Of a stretch of DNA of 64,000 nucleotides, positions 23,420-35,227 are shown piece after piece. The notes beneath the pieces are model-generated. The model did no database searches, had not been told where the DNA came from, and was given only the letters and a program-made list of their open reading frames with translations. The translations under genes were made by a program, and so were the position numbers. This stretch comes from Ziziphus jujuba (lineage: Eukaryota > Streptophyta > Magnoliopsida > Rosales > Rhamnaceae), in contig NC_083388.1 in the NCBI RefSeq assembly GCF_031755915.1, positions 16,679,001 through 16,743,000 of the forward strand. The letters run 5' to 3'. How positions within the stretch are numbered: the first letter of the stretch is position 1; each line of letters opens with the position of its first letter.

Positions 23420-23518
23420 ATGCGTGGAAGACAGGTGACAGGGAAGTGCCTGAGATCGTGCTCTTCAAAAATGGCGGATCGTAACTTTTCGCAATCTATA
23501 CAAATTTTTCTTCTCTGA
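23420..23518 (+). CDS. upstream ORF in the LPA1-like 5' leader
   Basis: An ATG in the predicted 5' UTR opens a 32-codon frame (MRGRQVTGKCLRSC...) ending at a TGA. If transcribed unspliced here it could lower translation of the main ORF. If the leader intron instead uses the cag|gtgaca donor near 23434, the uORF would be changed. No peptide function is implied. Confidence 0.3.
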   Translation: MRGRQVTGKCLRSCSSKMADRNFSQSIQIFLL

Positions 23519-23602
23519 AACCATTTTTTTGTTTTTTGCCAATCTCTTTCTTTATTGTGCTTCTTCAACAATTCCTTTTCGGAGGAATTTCGCTTTTCTC
23601 AG

Positions 23603-23882
23603 GTCCGTTATTTTCCTCATGCCATTTTCTATACGGTCGCTCGCTCGCATTGTTCTTTAACCTACATTGTCCTCCAATTCCGTACTTCTAGTTTTCGATT
23701 CTCCTTTTTTGAGATTTTTTTTCTCATTTTTCCTTTTTTTTTTCTTCTATGAAACTTCAATTCGGTAGTATTGCATCTTTTCTTTTGAATTTGTGTTTGA
23801 TAATTTCGCAGAGTTTTTTTTTTTTGGGTGTTATTTTTCATGAATTTAATTTCATCTCGGTTTGATTTTTGTTGTGTTGCAG
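23603..23882 (+). other. probable 5' UTR intron of the LPA1-like gene
   Basis: A candidate donor ctcag|gtccg at 23602/23603 and a strong acceptor (T-rich tract, tgttgcag at 23875-23882) lie just before the start codon at 23885. The acceptor is convincing; the donor is one of at least two options (the other near 23434). Confidence 0.5.
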
Positions 23883-23884
23883 AG

Positions 23885-26800
23885 ATGGCTGAGGTGGCGA
23901 AAGTGCTGTATATAGTGGTGGTGGACGATGAGGATAAGAGAGAGACAGGGAAAGAATCGTTTCGGTATACACGCCCTGTTTTGCAGAGCACTCTTCAGCT
24001 TATGGGCTGCAAAGCACGACATGCCTTTAAGGTATAAATTTGTATTCGTATTTTCTCTAATCGATTTTCCTTCGTTGCCAAGAAATTGATCCACAAGACA
24101 CTTTTTTTTCCCCCTCCCTTTCCGTTTTTGTTTGTGTTTATGTTTTTGTTTTGGTATTTGTCAGTTTAGAATGAATTCAGCTTAATTTTCTTGTTGATTT
24201 GTGATTCGATCTTCCGTTTGGGACTTTACAGCTCAAATTAAGTTTTTCCCTCCCTTTCCGTTTTTGTTTGTGTTTATGTTTGTTTTGGTATTTGTCAATT
24301 TAGAATGAATTCAGCTTAATTTTCTTGTTGATTTGTGATTTGATCTTCTATTTGGGACTTTACAGTTCAAATTAAGGATGGTCCGGTTGTTTTTATTCTT
24401 GATTTTTTTTTTTTTTTTTTAGTTTTCAAGATCCCCACTTGGCACCGCAAGGTTTTTTTCTTTTCAGTGGTGGATCTGAATTTTGCGTGTAACGCGTTCT
24501 GGAAATGTTTTCACTTCTCAAAAGTCATCATGGTTACGCAGTCTTGTAGAATATTTTGCTTAAATAAGTCTTTTTTAAGTCTGGGTCAATCATAGAGTAG
24601 AATGTCGTTGTCATGAAACTGGTCTATGGTTCTTTATGTGTGTTAATCGGCGAAGTCGTCTATGGGATATGGTTGTCTTGTTGTTCTGTTATGCTTGTGC
24701 GGCTATTGGTTCTTATGGTACACGACTTATCTAGTTGACTTACTGCATATCATCACTTCTTAAACTTTCTTCCATTTAATTTTGTTTCTTTGGTTGCTTA
24801 ATCCAGATAATGAACCCTCCATATACGGAATTGTTTTTCTTTGCTAGAATTTTGATTAAAGTAAATGTAGTTGGAATGTGTCCCCTGATCTATATTAAAC
24901 ATACTGAACTTTATATGCTTTGTACTTAATAGTCATGTGGTAAGCAGGGCTACCTAGTGGTGCTTACCCACTTTTCCAGAACATCGGAAATCCTCTCAAA
25001 AAGTGCTGAAAGTTTTATTATAGATCAGATTCCTTTATGTTATTGGACATGTGTAACGCAATTTTTTTAGTTTTCTCCAATGACCACCTATTTAGGTGCA
25101 TGTTTATTGGATAATTGGACGATTGGACATTGAAGTTCAGAGGTTTAATGTTGTTAATGATTCATTCTGCAACTAGATCTTAAGAGGTTGATGTGAGTAA
25201 TTACGACTATGATGTTCCCTCTGATCATGAGAGGAATTATTACTTTGCAAGTGACACCTTAACAGTCCACAATCACTAGTATGTGGGTTTGATTCCTTTA
25301 TAAGATACTTTTGCAATATACACATATATTTATTAGAATGGTTTTATTGACCATGCTAACCTTTATGCCTTTTACTGTTTCCTCAACTTAAATGTCTTAG
25401 TTCCCTTTATTTTGCTTTAAATCCTTAGAACAAGCGGCACTTATACAGTATGTTTTCTGTCATCAGATTAGCCAAAGGGTTTTTGAAATGATCAAAAGCA
25501 AAAGTTCAATTGATGCTTTGCTTCCTGAAAGGGTAGAGAAGTCACCTGTGGATCCTTCAATTCAGCAGCTAGAGAAGGAAGACACTTGTGTTAGAGGTGA
25601 TTTCTCTCGTAAGGCAGAATTTGGCAAACAGTTGGATTCAGGGAAGGATGATAAGAGTACCAGTGTACCATTTGAATTATATAAAAGGCGCACGACTGTA
25701 GTTATTCGGAGAGAAACCTTCTTAGACATTGTTTGTGATGCTTTGGCTGAGTATAAGTATGTTGGTCCCAACCAAAGGGCTGACTTAGTACTGGCATGCA
25801 GGTATAGAGGCACCTTATGGTTCTTTGTTGAGTATTATCATACAGATGATCTTGAACTTTTTATCTTTTCAAATTTCTTTTGAAGTGTTTCCTTTCACTT
25901 ACATTTTTTTGGTTATAGTTGCCAATAGCTGGGTTAATTGGTATTCAAAAGTTTTTCCCCATTTTTCTGTTTTTATATTTTCAGATGCTTCTATTGAGAT
26001 TTATGCATTTGGAGGAAAAATGAAAGTGCATTTTCATTCATGTGCTAACCATGTGAAATGTGACATACAAGTGTATGCATGATGAGAAGCTTTTTGGAAC
26101 TTGCTAGGCATTATTATATCTCCAGTATTGTTTGGTTTCCATCTTAGACTATCTCTATAGAACCCAATGGCAAATTCTGAATTTTTTTGTGTGGCCTTTT
26201 CTTATGGCGTGTAAAAATTTAGTCAGTGTTTAATTTTTGTGTATGTTTTCCCTTAAAATGGCAAGCATGCCTTAAAAAGATTACTGATTATGGAGTCTCT
26301 GTCATGACTCTCTTTGGAAATAAAAATGACTCTCCTAGTATAGTGCCCAAGAAGCTTAATTGTGAAGGGAATAAGTCAATACTTGTGTGATTATTCTCAT
26401 GCAAAAGCTCCCATATGCACACTGACTAAGAGTGGCTCCCATATGCACTCTGATAAAGAGTAGCTCACATATGCACTGCCCCTTGTTTTTCTTTTTCTTC
26501 AGTGTACATTGTGTGCGACTTATACCATTCTGTGATAATATTTTCTCATTGCAGAATTCGAGAAAGGAAGGAATCTGTAACTGTACTGTTGTGTGGCACT
26601 AGTGGATGTGGAAAATCTACTTTGTCTGCATTACTGGTATTTGGGTTATCTAATTCTCATCTTTGCATCTAAGTTCCCATGTTTTCATTGTTACTGTTGT
26701 TGTTGTGTTCTTTTTTTTTTTTTGACTTCTTAGGCGGGAATTTAACTTCACTTTAAGTTTGTTGTTAATCACCTTGAAACTCAAATTATAAAGGTTGACC

Positions 26801-29450
26801 TGCTGTGCCTCCATTTTTCATTATTTAGGACTCTCAACCATCCGTATTGTCTTTCAGGGTGGCAGGTTGGGTGTCACAACAGTGATATCAACTGACTCTA
26901 TTCGGCACATGATGAGAAGTTTTGTAGACGAGAAGCAAAACCCTCTCCTATGGGCTTCAACCTATCATGCAGGGGAGTGCCTAGATCCTGTGGCTGTTGC
27001 TGAAGCAAAGGCCAAAAGGAAAGCCAAAAAGTTGGCAGGCATTGCACACTCACTTTCCAAAGAGGACGTTTCTGAGAGTGCAACCACTGGGAGATCTGAT
27101 ACCCGAATATCAGAGGTTGGTAATGGAACTAGTGAATTGATTAGTCCTAAGCAGATGGCAATAGAAGGTTTCAAGGCCCAAAGTGAGATGGTAATTGACA
27201 GTCTTGATCGGCTAATCACTGCATGGGAGGAGAGGAAAGAATCTGTAATCGTTGAGGGTGTGCACTTGAGCCTTAATTTTGTGGTACGCAAATACTTTCA
27301 TCTCTTTCCCTCCCTTGGTTGTTCTCTTCTGTATTATTTTTTATTTTGGTTTTACACACTCTCTCTAATACACACAGACAATAATAAAACAATTTTGCAA
27401 TCTTGATCTTTAGATGGGGCTTATGAAGAAACACCCTTCTATCATTCCATTCATGATATACATCACAAATGAGGACAAACACTTGGAACGATTTGCAGTT
27501 CGTGCAAAGTATATGACTTTGGACCCAGCAAAAAACAAATATGTGAAGTACATCCGAAACATCAGAACAATTCAAGATTATCTCTGCAAGCGGGCTGACA
27601 AGCATCTTGTCCCCAAAATAAATAATACCAATGTTGATAGGAGTGTGGCAGCCATTCATGCAACAGTCTTCAGCTGCCTTCGTAGGCGTGAGGCCGGGGA
27701 ACAACTTTATGATCCCACTAGAAACACAGTTACTGTGGTAGATGAGGAATATCGAAACCAATCTGCTGCTAACTCTTTAAGTTCTAAGGGGATGTTTCAA
27801 CTGATTCAGAGGAAAGGTTCATCTAGGCAGCTTATGGCTCTTGTAAATACTGATGGATCTGTAGCAAAGGCTTGGCCTTTTGACTCAGTTGATAGTAACG
27901 GGAAGCCTTTATTGGAAAATGGAACTGAGAATGAAATAGGGATTCCCATTTATGGATCATCCCAGATTGGTAAGGCAGAAACAGTTAATCTTCAGTTTGG
28001 CCTCTATGGGATCAGTGCTTGGCCCAGTGGTGGTGGCACCAGTCGTGCTGGAAGTGTCGATGAGTCAAGGGCCGATGGGACTGAAACTGGTAGTAGGTAT
28101 TTTTCTTCTTGCTGCAGTTCACCAAGGATGTCCGATGGACCTTCCAAAGAGGTAATACTTATACACTCGTATATTTCACTTGTTTAGTAATTGGTTGAGA
28201 ATTTTACGTAAATAATTTAATTGGACAAGAGTGATTGAGGAGGATTTTCATTCGGGAACTTGTTTGGCGTGTCTTTTTTTTGTTTGGATTTTTGACTCTT
28301 TCTTTTACTTCAGCTCAAGGAGGAAAATTCAGTGCATGGCAGTGATGAAGAGGCTGATGACCCGCCAGAGGCTGGCAGCGATGAAGATTTTAGTGATGAT
28401 GGTGACAAACATGTCCATGAAGAGGTATGCATTGTTGCTCTTGTTTATTTGAAATTGGCCATAAGTTGATGTTTGGAATAATTATGTTAGTATTAAATTA
28501 AAGTATAGATTAAAATAAACTTGTTGAATCTGTAAGAAAACTAGAAAAAAAAAAAAAAAATTTCAGAACCTGTATGTATGAAATTGAGTGATTGCTTCGA
28601 GGCTTGTGTGATACTACATTCTCTTTAAGACGAATTTCTCCCCACTAGTGCAGATAGTTATGTGACATGCATCTCCTAGGATACAACAGATTAACTTAGA
28701 TTTCGGATACGGCACCATCAAAATCCTTCACTGCAAACTTAATGTACCTAAGCTTCACCATACTATGCACACAATGTAATTAACACTAAAGCTCCCCAAA
28801 ATTCTTCTCTAAATATCAAATAAGAGCTTCAAAAGGCTATATATATATATATATATAAACTTCAAAAATGGTAGGAATATTAAAGGTTTCCATTAAAACC
28901 CATTTACTCCCCATCAATACAAAACCCATTAAAACCCATTTATTCCACATCAAATCATTCAAACCTTAAAAAAAATGTGTTAGAAGCATTACAGAATCTG
29001 CACTATTAGGACTCTAGTTAAGTTACAGATATTGCATTTACATATATTTGCTTCATCTTTTCTTGTCTACAGATAGGCTCGGTTGACGAGGAGTCTACAA
29101 AATCAGATGAAGAATATGACGACCTGGCAATGCAGGATGTGCAAGAGAATGGATACTGGTCAGATGATGATGAAGCCAAAGATAAGATTTTGCCTATTTC
29201 CGAGGACCAATTACCCCGTAAACTAGGGGATAAGTACCACCGGAATCTGAATCACTTCCATAGAACTAGAAGCGAGCCTTTGTCGGAGCCATTATGCTCT
29301 TACTCTTCTCTGCTTATGGAGAAGAATGAAACGAGAATGATGTCTCCTGCCAGTGTCAAAATGAGAAAACGCTCCCTCAGCATTCCAGCTTTGGGAAAGC
29401 ATGGATCGGCAGTCAATGGCCCAATACTTTCCGGAGCTCCACAGGGCTAG
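23885..29450 (+). CDS. LPA1: LPA1-like P-loop NTPase (2-phosphoglycerate kinase-like)
   Basis: Seven coding exons join in frame to 738 codons: 23885-24031, 25467-25801, 26555-26636, 26858-27283, 27414-28151, 28314-28424, 29073-29450. All introns are GT-AG. The start [15 protein letters not shown], the Walker A motif GTSGCGKST (residues 175-183), the block [20 protein letters not shown] and the Ser/Asp/Glu-rich C-terminus (exons 6-7, [19 protein letters not shown]) are those of the plant LOW PHYTIC ACID 1 family. That family resembles archaeal 2-phosphoglycerate kinase and affects seed phytic acid in rice. The P-loop is split so that exon 3 ends shortly after it. The length fits the family. 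The enzyme's true substrate is not settled. Exon joins are my reading, not cDNA evidence. Confidence 0.93.
24111..24376. repeat. tandem duplication inside LPA1 intron 1
   Basis: Two units of about 130 bases (24112-24242 and 24248-24376) share ccctccctttccgtttttg, tagaatgaattcagcttaat and gggactttacag with few changes. Each unit carries a ttacag that could act as a cryptic acceptor. The coding exons are not touched. Confidence 0.92.
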
Positions 29451-31576
29451 GGCTATGGCTAACAGTTTTGTTGTAGTTTTAGGTTTTTCGTCTTTTTCTT
29501 TATATTTAAAATTTTTTTGTTAACTTTTTCAGTAATTTAGTATAGTTTTAGCCCATGTAGTTTACGTCTCTCCCTCACGTTGTATAGAATGTGGTTTGCA
29601 CGTTTTCAGTGTATGGAATGGCTTATAAAATGCATTTCTTGTCTTTGTGGATTTCTTTATTTTTCGTTTTTGTTGATGACGTCATCACAATTATGAGTGT
29701 ATATTGCTTAAGAATGATAATATAAATTATTAATTGTTAAGTATAGTGATACATAGAATTTGAACTGATTAAGGTCCTAATGTCTTATGGCTTGGTCAGT
29801 GTTTTATGCCCTATAGTGCTTACAGAAGAAACATTCTGAAATATCAACAAAGGCAACTAACATTTCTCCTATTTCGGACCCAAAAAAAGAAAAAAAAGAA
29901 AAAAGAAAAAAAGAAAAACTGGTGAAACGGAAAAAAAAAAAAAAAAAGGAATCGGAAAATTAAGAGGTACCTTGTGAAACGTAGTCGAAGAGCATTTATG
30001 GTAGAGAGAAGATTTGCTCATCGTGTCTGCAAAATCCTCCGAGATTCAACATTTCTATTTTCTTTTTTTAGCAAAAAACAAACAAAAAGGAAAAAAAAAA
30101 AAAAAAAGCATTTCTATTTTCTTTGTGGTTCCGATGAACTACTAGTTTACTGTATAAATAACAATTATAGCATTCTCTCGAATATTCTATGTATATTCTC
30201 AACCTTGGTTTTCTTCTTTCTATTCGTATATCAACTTGTAAGATAAAGGTGAATACGGTCTCTTCCCAGTCGTACAAATCTCAAACCTACTGAAATATTT
30301 TCCACCAACTTTACAGCCCATCTTGCTTTTTGGTCCATTGGACACCAAATTCTTTTACTATGGGCCAAACATTTGTCTCATCTCTGGCCTGGTTGGATCG
30401 CTCTGGTTGCAGTCAATGATCGTCTTCTATATTGTTGAGTTTTCTGAGACTTTTGAGCTCTGGTGGGAACAAAATGCGTCATTTCTTATTTTTCGGGGAC
30501 TTGTCAGATAAAAGAATTTTTTTTTTCCTGGTTAAATGTAGGAAACATGTCTGATAATCTTAAGAGATGAAATTTTCTAGACTTTTATTGGCTTTATATA
30601 AACCATTTTTGCTACTAAAACTGGTTTAAATGACGGTGCCCTGGGTTCTGATATTATTGCCATCTGAAAACTCTTAAAAAAAAAAAAATGAAAATGAAAA
30701 ATCTTAAACGAGTATGGATCTCCAGTCGAAATAGTAATTTACATCACCATTGGAGATATAATGATATGGTAATGCTTCTTATGACAGCCTGGCTGAATAA
30801 CCAAGAAACATAGAACATGTGACAGCCGCATAGTTTTTCGACAATAGCATGCTAGTAAAAAAGATAACAATCAATTTTTAGAGTAAACCAAAGCAAAAAC
30901 ACCCCCAGATTCAATTTATACAAGCTAATAATGAAATATATGGTACAAACTCCTCTACATTTGAAAATTCAAAGAATTCTATCCTTCTAGTTGTATGTAA
31001 GATGAGGGAAACACAACCGAACCCAATAGCAGATAATAGGAGAACCATTTCTTTTCAGTCGTCTAAATTTTCAATCCTTATTTGTTAGTTAGAAACAGCA
31101 GGACATTCTTCAAAGAAGAATTTAAATAATTAGCACTTCTCCATCTTGTTTAGTTCAATATACTCAATCTTCTATCTTCAATCAGTTGAAATGGTAGCTC
31201 CGACTAGCTTCCAGGAAGTATGTCCTCTTAAGTTGATTCTTTCTCCAGGACTATCACGGGAAAAGGCAGCCAAAGAGCTAAAAATTTCATGAACGCAGTG
31301 GCCATTCAAGCTTCATCCAGTAAATATGAATTCCATTTCATCAGCCTTCTCAATAACCGGATGCATCCCACAACAGGTGCCACTTTCGTATACTGGTTCA
31401 CAAAATCATTCTCCTTTAGACATCTTAAAGTTTTTGAATTCTGCCTTTCCATTTCCTCTTTCTGATACCCATTTATATAAAAACAATGAAGGCACCACAA
31501 CCAGAGATCGCTTCTCATCCTTTTCTGTCTATAATTTTGAATGCTTTTGCAACTTTCACCAAACCTCTTCTTTGAT
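29451..31576. other. LPA1 3' UTR and spacer between two convergent genes
   Basis: The first 150-200 bases after the stop are T-rich and fit a 3' UTR (possible end near ttataaaatgcatttc, about 29625-29640), though no AATAAA stands out. The stretch 29880-29960 is A/G-rich low complexity. The frames 29974-30246 and 30323-30511 show no known motif. The last part (about 31150-31576) lies downstream of the PPR stop codon and is probably its 3' UTR. Confidence 0.55.
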
Positions 31577-32986
31577 TCATATATTAACAAAAGAGGCTAA
31601 ACTCGCTAATTGAGGTGCCGCGCCCCTCTTAACCATCTTGTTGAACAGCATCCTTGCTTCCTCAGTTCGATTAGATTCACACAACTCACCCATTATCTTC
31701 AAGCACACAGATAAATCAGCGTTGAAACCTTTGTTCTCCATAGTAACTTGCCATTCAAAAGCCTTATCTATCATCCCTTTATTGCAAAAACCATTAATCA
31801 AAGTATTGAACATAACATCGTCTAGTTCAATTCCTTTATTCTGCATCTCATCTATGTAAAACATCGCCTGCCCCATCTTTCCAATCTTGCAAAGGCCACT
31901 TATTAAACCCCAGTAAGTATCACCATTCTGGAACATATTTCTCTCAGCCATTTCACCAAGCAACGAAAATGCACTATCCATAAACCCCAATCTGCTGTAG
32001 CCTCTGATCATCAAATTGAACAAATGGACGTCTACTTTGAATCCTATGTCATGCATATCATGAATCAACATTTGGGCTTCTTTTACTTTGCCATAGCTCA
32101 CGAACCCATCAATCAAAATTCCGTAAGTCTTAACATTGAATTCCACACCTTCCTTTCTCATCAAAAGCAACACCAAATCCAACTCGTCAAAATTCCATCT
32201 TTTAGCACAAGAATCCACCATTTTATTGAATGTAATGATATTGGGTCTAGTACCTCTACCCACCATATCCTCTACCAATTCCCTACTCCTCCTAATCTCC
32301 CCATTATAACACAACCCTTCTACCACAACAGTCAATGAATATACAGAAACCTCTAGTCCTGCTTTCACCATCTTATACAAGAAATCCAAACTTACTCCAA
32401 CCTTATCAGCTCTCTTGAGCGCAAGAAGATGCCTAGTACATGTCCTCTCGTCAATCTTAATCCCATTACTTCTCATGTAATCAAAAGTCTGTGAAACTTC
32501 ATCGAAATTTCCCGTATCCGAATAGACTTTGAGCATCAGATTCAACAATTTGGCTTTGATTCTTGGATCATAACAGCAAATCTCACTTGCTGAAGAAAAA
32601 ACAGGAAATGGGTATGAAGAATTCTCACCAAGTGACGCTGACCTGAAGAGATTCTCTGCTTCAGGGAAGTTTCTTGCCTTGAGGAGCTTGCAAATGAGGG
32701 TGATGTGGGCATGGATATCTGGCTCGAATGAGATCGAAGACTGGTTTATGAGGAGGAAGCTGAAGAAACGCAAGCATTTAGAGGATGTGAGATTTGGGTC
32801 GGAGAGAATGAGGCGGAGAGTGGTGGGACTGAGCTTGGCGAGGAGAGAAGTGGAGGTGGAATCCAGAAGCTTTGTTGGTGATGAAAGAGGGGTTTTGGAG
32901 AGGAGATTCACCAAATGTTGATAGGGTTTTGGCGCGTAGATCCTTTTAGCATTTTTAAGGGTTCTGACGAAGTTGTTGGCGGACAT
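31577..32986 (-). CDS. P-class pentatricopeptide repeat (PPR) protein
   Basis: An intronless frame of 469 codons, as is usual for plant PPR genes. From about residue 141 to 455 nine 35-residue PPR motifs follow without gaps, for example VEFNVKTYGILIDGFVSYGK, IELDDVMFNTLINGFCNKGM and FNADLSVCLKIMGELCESNR. No E, DYW or SMR domain follows, so it is a P-type. The N-terminus (MSANNFVRTLKNAKRIYAPK) is basic with few acidic residues, which fits an organelle, probably mitochondrial, presequence. Such proteins bind specific organelle RNAs and act in their processing, stability or translation. The target is unknown. The start codon is the first ATG, with stop-rich sequence beyond. It is convergent with the LPA1-like gene. 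Its 5' side is only about 330 bases from a LINE insertion. Confidence 0.93.
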   Translation of the reverse strand: MSANNFVRTLKNAKRIYAPKPYQHLVNLLSKTPLSSPTKLLDSTSTSLLAKLSPTTLRLILSDPNLTSSKCLRFFSFLLINQSSISFEPDIHAHITLICKLLKARNFPEAENLFRSASLGENSSYPFPVFSSASEICCYDPRIKAKLLNLMLKVYSDTGNFDEVSQTFDYMRSNGIKIDERTCTRHLLALKRADKVGVSLDFLYKMVKAGLEVSVYSLTVVVEGLCYNGEIRRSRELVEDMVGRGTRPNIITFNKMVDSCAKRWNFDELDLVLLLMRKEGVEFNVKTYGILIDGFVSYGKVKEAQMLIHDMHDIGFKVDVHLFNLMIRGYSRLGFMDSAFSLLGEMAERNMFQNGDTYWGLISGLCKIGKMGQAMFYIDEMQNKGIELDDVMFNTLINGFCNKGMIDKAFEWQVTMENKGFNADLSVCLKIMGELCESNRTEEARMLFNKMVKRGAAPQLASLASFVNI

Positions 32987-33300
32987 TTTTGGATCTGAAG
33001 GCTAAGGTAAGAGCTCCACCATGGGAGCTAAGTTGGTCTTTCTTTCCATATGTACATGGAAAAACGACACTTCAACTACTCTTTCGTCATTAAAAAAAAA
33101 AAAAAAAATTCTAATCTTTGGACGAATATATATATATATATATATATAATATAATATAATATATTTTATTATGAATAAATTGTTTAGAATCTTTGTATTG
33201 AATCAAATTATAGATAATTGAGAAATAAATAAGTATATATTATTTGCAGTCTTTTTGTTCTTTTCTAAATTTATTTGCAAGTCTTTTACAAAACCTTGGT

Positions 33301-33318
33301 AAGTGCAACTCTGAAGTG
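33301..33318. repeat. left target-site duplication of the LINE
   Basis: aagtgcaactctgaagtg matches 39417-39434 (aagtgtaactttgaagtg) at 16 of 18 bases. Both differences are C to T, as expected from ageing. Confidence 0.88.
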
Positions 33319-33399
33319 GAGCAAAAACCAACCATGACGATCTAACAACTGTTTTGATCTGTCATCCTTTCTTCTTAGGAAGTTCGTATCTTCCTCCTT

Positions 33400-33521
33400 C
33401 TATGTTTTTGTTGCTGTTTTCTTTTTTCAGGTCTCCTCTTTTTGTTATCCATGGAACCATCTATGTTTTTGTTGCTGTTTTCTTTTTTCAGGTCTCCTCT
33501 TTTTGTTATCCATGGAACCAT
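33400..33521 (+). repeat. perfect 61-bp tandem repeat in the LINE leader
   Basis: Two identical 61-bp units (33400-33460, 33461-33521), each from ctatgtttttgttgctg to ttatccatggaaccat. An exact repeat inside an otherwise decayed element is notable. The second unit ends at the candidate ORF1 start (atggaaccatctcag at 33512). Confidence 0.95.
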
Positions 33522-35188
33522 CTCAGAATCAAAACCATTTGATTCCTTTACAAGAGTCTCTTAGGATCCTCATCTTTAGACCTAAGTCTAACTCAGATAC
33601 TAAAGTTAATAATAAAGTGCTCATTGGAAAAGTTTTAACTACTTGTTGCTTTCGGCGTTTCACCATCTCAAAAATTATTTCAAAAACCTAGAAACTAAAA
33701 GGAAGAGTTCAAATTGAAAAGTTAAATGAGAATGTTTTCAAATTTTCCTTTATGAGGATTGAGGATAAAGATTTCATCTTTAAAAGCAGACCTTTGACAG
33801 TGAATGGAGCCCACCTTATTCTCGAGGAGTGGCTGGATTCAATGACCTTGTCTGAGATCTCCTTCCGTTTCTCTATTTTCTCTGTCCAGATCCATGTTCT
33901 CCCTCCCATGTTTCTACATGAAGACATGGCAACTCAGATAGGCAACAGATTGGGGAAAGTTCACTCTGAATCTTTTGGCAAAAGATATGTGATTGCTCAG
34001 AAATACTTATGGATTAGGGTGGATCTCGATATGGAACAACCTATTCCAGCAGGCTTTTTTCTGGAGCAAATCGAAGGCGAAGAATCATGGATCCAATTCA
34101 AGTTTGAATGTTTGGAGGATATCTGCTACAAGTGCAACTGATTGTCCCATGTTACCAGAAAATGCCTTTTCGACAAACCGGCGACCATCAAATCTTGGAC
34201 AAGTATGGAAGCTCGCCTGTATGGTCCTTGGTTAAGATCAGAATTGGCGGGATCCATTCTCTTCATCAACCCACTGACGACATCCATTGAGTAGGTTCAG
34301 TCCAGTAGGAAACCTCTCGAAACAAGTGTTTTGGAATCCTCAAATCCTAAGTGGCTCAATACCTCTCTCTTCAATAAATTCTCAGAGCTTGAGGATGTGG
34401 ATCAAAACAACAGTAGTATTTGTCAGAGAAATTTGGAGACTGAATTCAAGAATATCAAGGAAATATGCCCTTAGTTAGAAACCCTAAGCATCACTCTGAG
34501 GAGACATGGTTGGAATTTTGAGAGAGAATTACAGCATGCTGTTTGTGAGAGATTAAAAAAACCTATAACCAGTGTAGCGGGCTTTGCTGAATGTTCCAAT
34601 ATTATTCATTTTATTGCAGCTTCAAAAGTAGAAGAGAGGAGGAATTTGGGCCTTGTTGAACCAGACTTTTTAAACTTTATAGGATTGGGACACCCTTCAA
34701 TTATGAGAGCCTTTTGATCCAGATAGAAGAATATTGCCAAGGAAGGCCCACCCCTGAACCAGAAACGTGGTCCCTCAGTGGATTTAATTGGGCCTCCTAA
34801 AGGACTCATGCGATTAGAAGAAGATTTGTCCGAGAAGGAAATTTTTGGCGACTGGCAAGCTCATTTAGAATCTCATGCCAAAGAGGTAAACAGGGAAGAA
34901 TCTAACACTTCCAGAATCAGTCAAATTTTGTGCTTACTAGATATTCATGAAGTGAGGGATGGAAACTCCAATGAACCTAGTCTTTCTCATTTGATTTCGG
35001 CTTCATCCCAACCATGCTTTGAAGAAGAGATAGGAAGACCATTTGCGTCTGATAGCAGAGACTTTCCCACCCAAAGTAGAAACCAAGACAGGCATTGGTC
35101 ATGGAAAAGGGAGGCGAGGAGGAGGGCTCAGAGAAATAGGGAAAGGGAGGCTAGCTTATTCTTTAAACGGCGGTTGGATTTTCATTAG
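33512..35188 (+). pseudogene. LINE ORF1 remnant
   Basis: The ORF1 protein would bind the element RNA. Frames are broken. The DUF4283-type part lies at 33752-34141 (DFIFKSRPLTVNGAHLILEE ... IPAGFFLEQIEG). It ends in a zinc knuckle CYKCN, stop, LSHVTRKC: a CX2CX4HX4C pattern with a TGA at 34139-34141 in the middle. Downstream, to about 35188, lies an uncharacterised charged C-terminal part (RRRAQRNREREAS). Confidence 0.82.
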
Positions 35189-35227
35189 GTTGAGGAGGCG
35201 GGCCTAATCATGCCCTCCCCATAAACC

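Noticed and set aside
29974..30246. 90-codon ORF downstream of the LPA1-like gene
   Set aside because: Poly-A-driven frame without family resemblance.
31306..31590. Minus-strand ORF after the PPR stop
   Set aside because: Different frame in the PPR 3' region; no PPR motif, probably 3' UTR.
31638..32338. Plus-strand ORFs over the PPR gene
   Set aside because: Antisense shadows of the PPR repeats.
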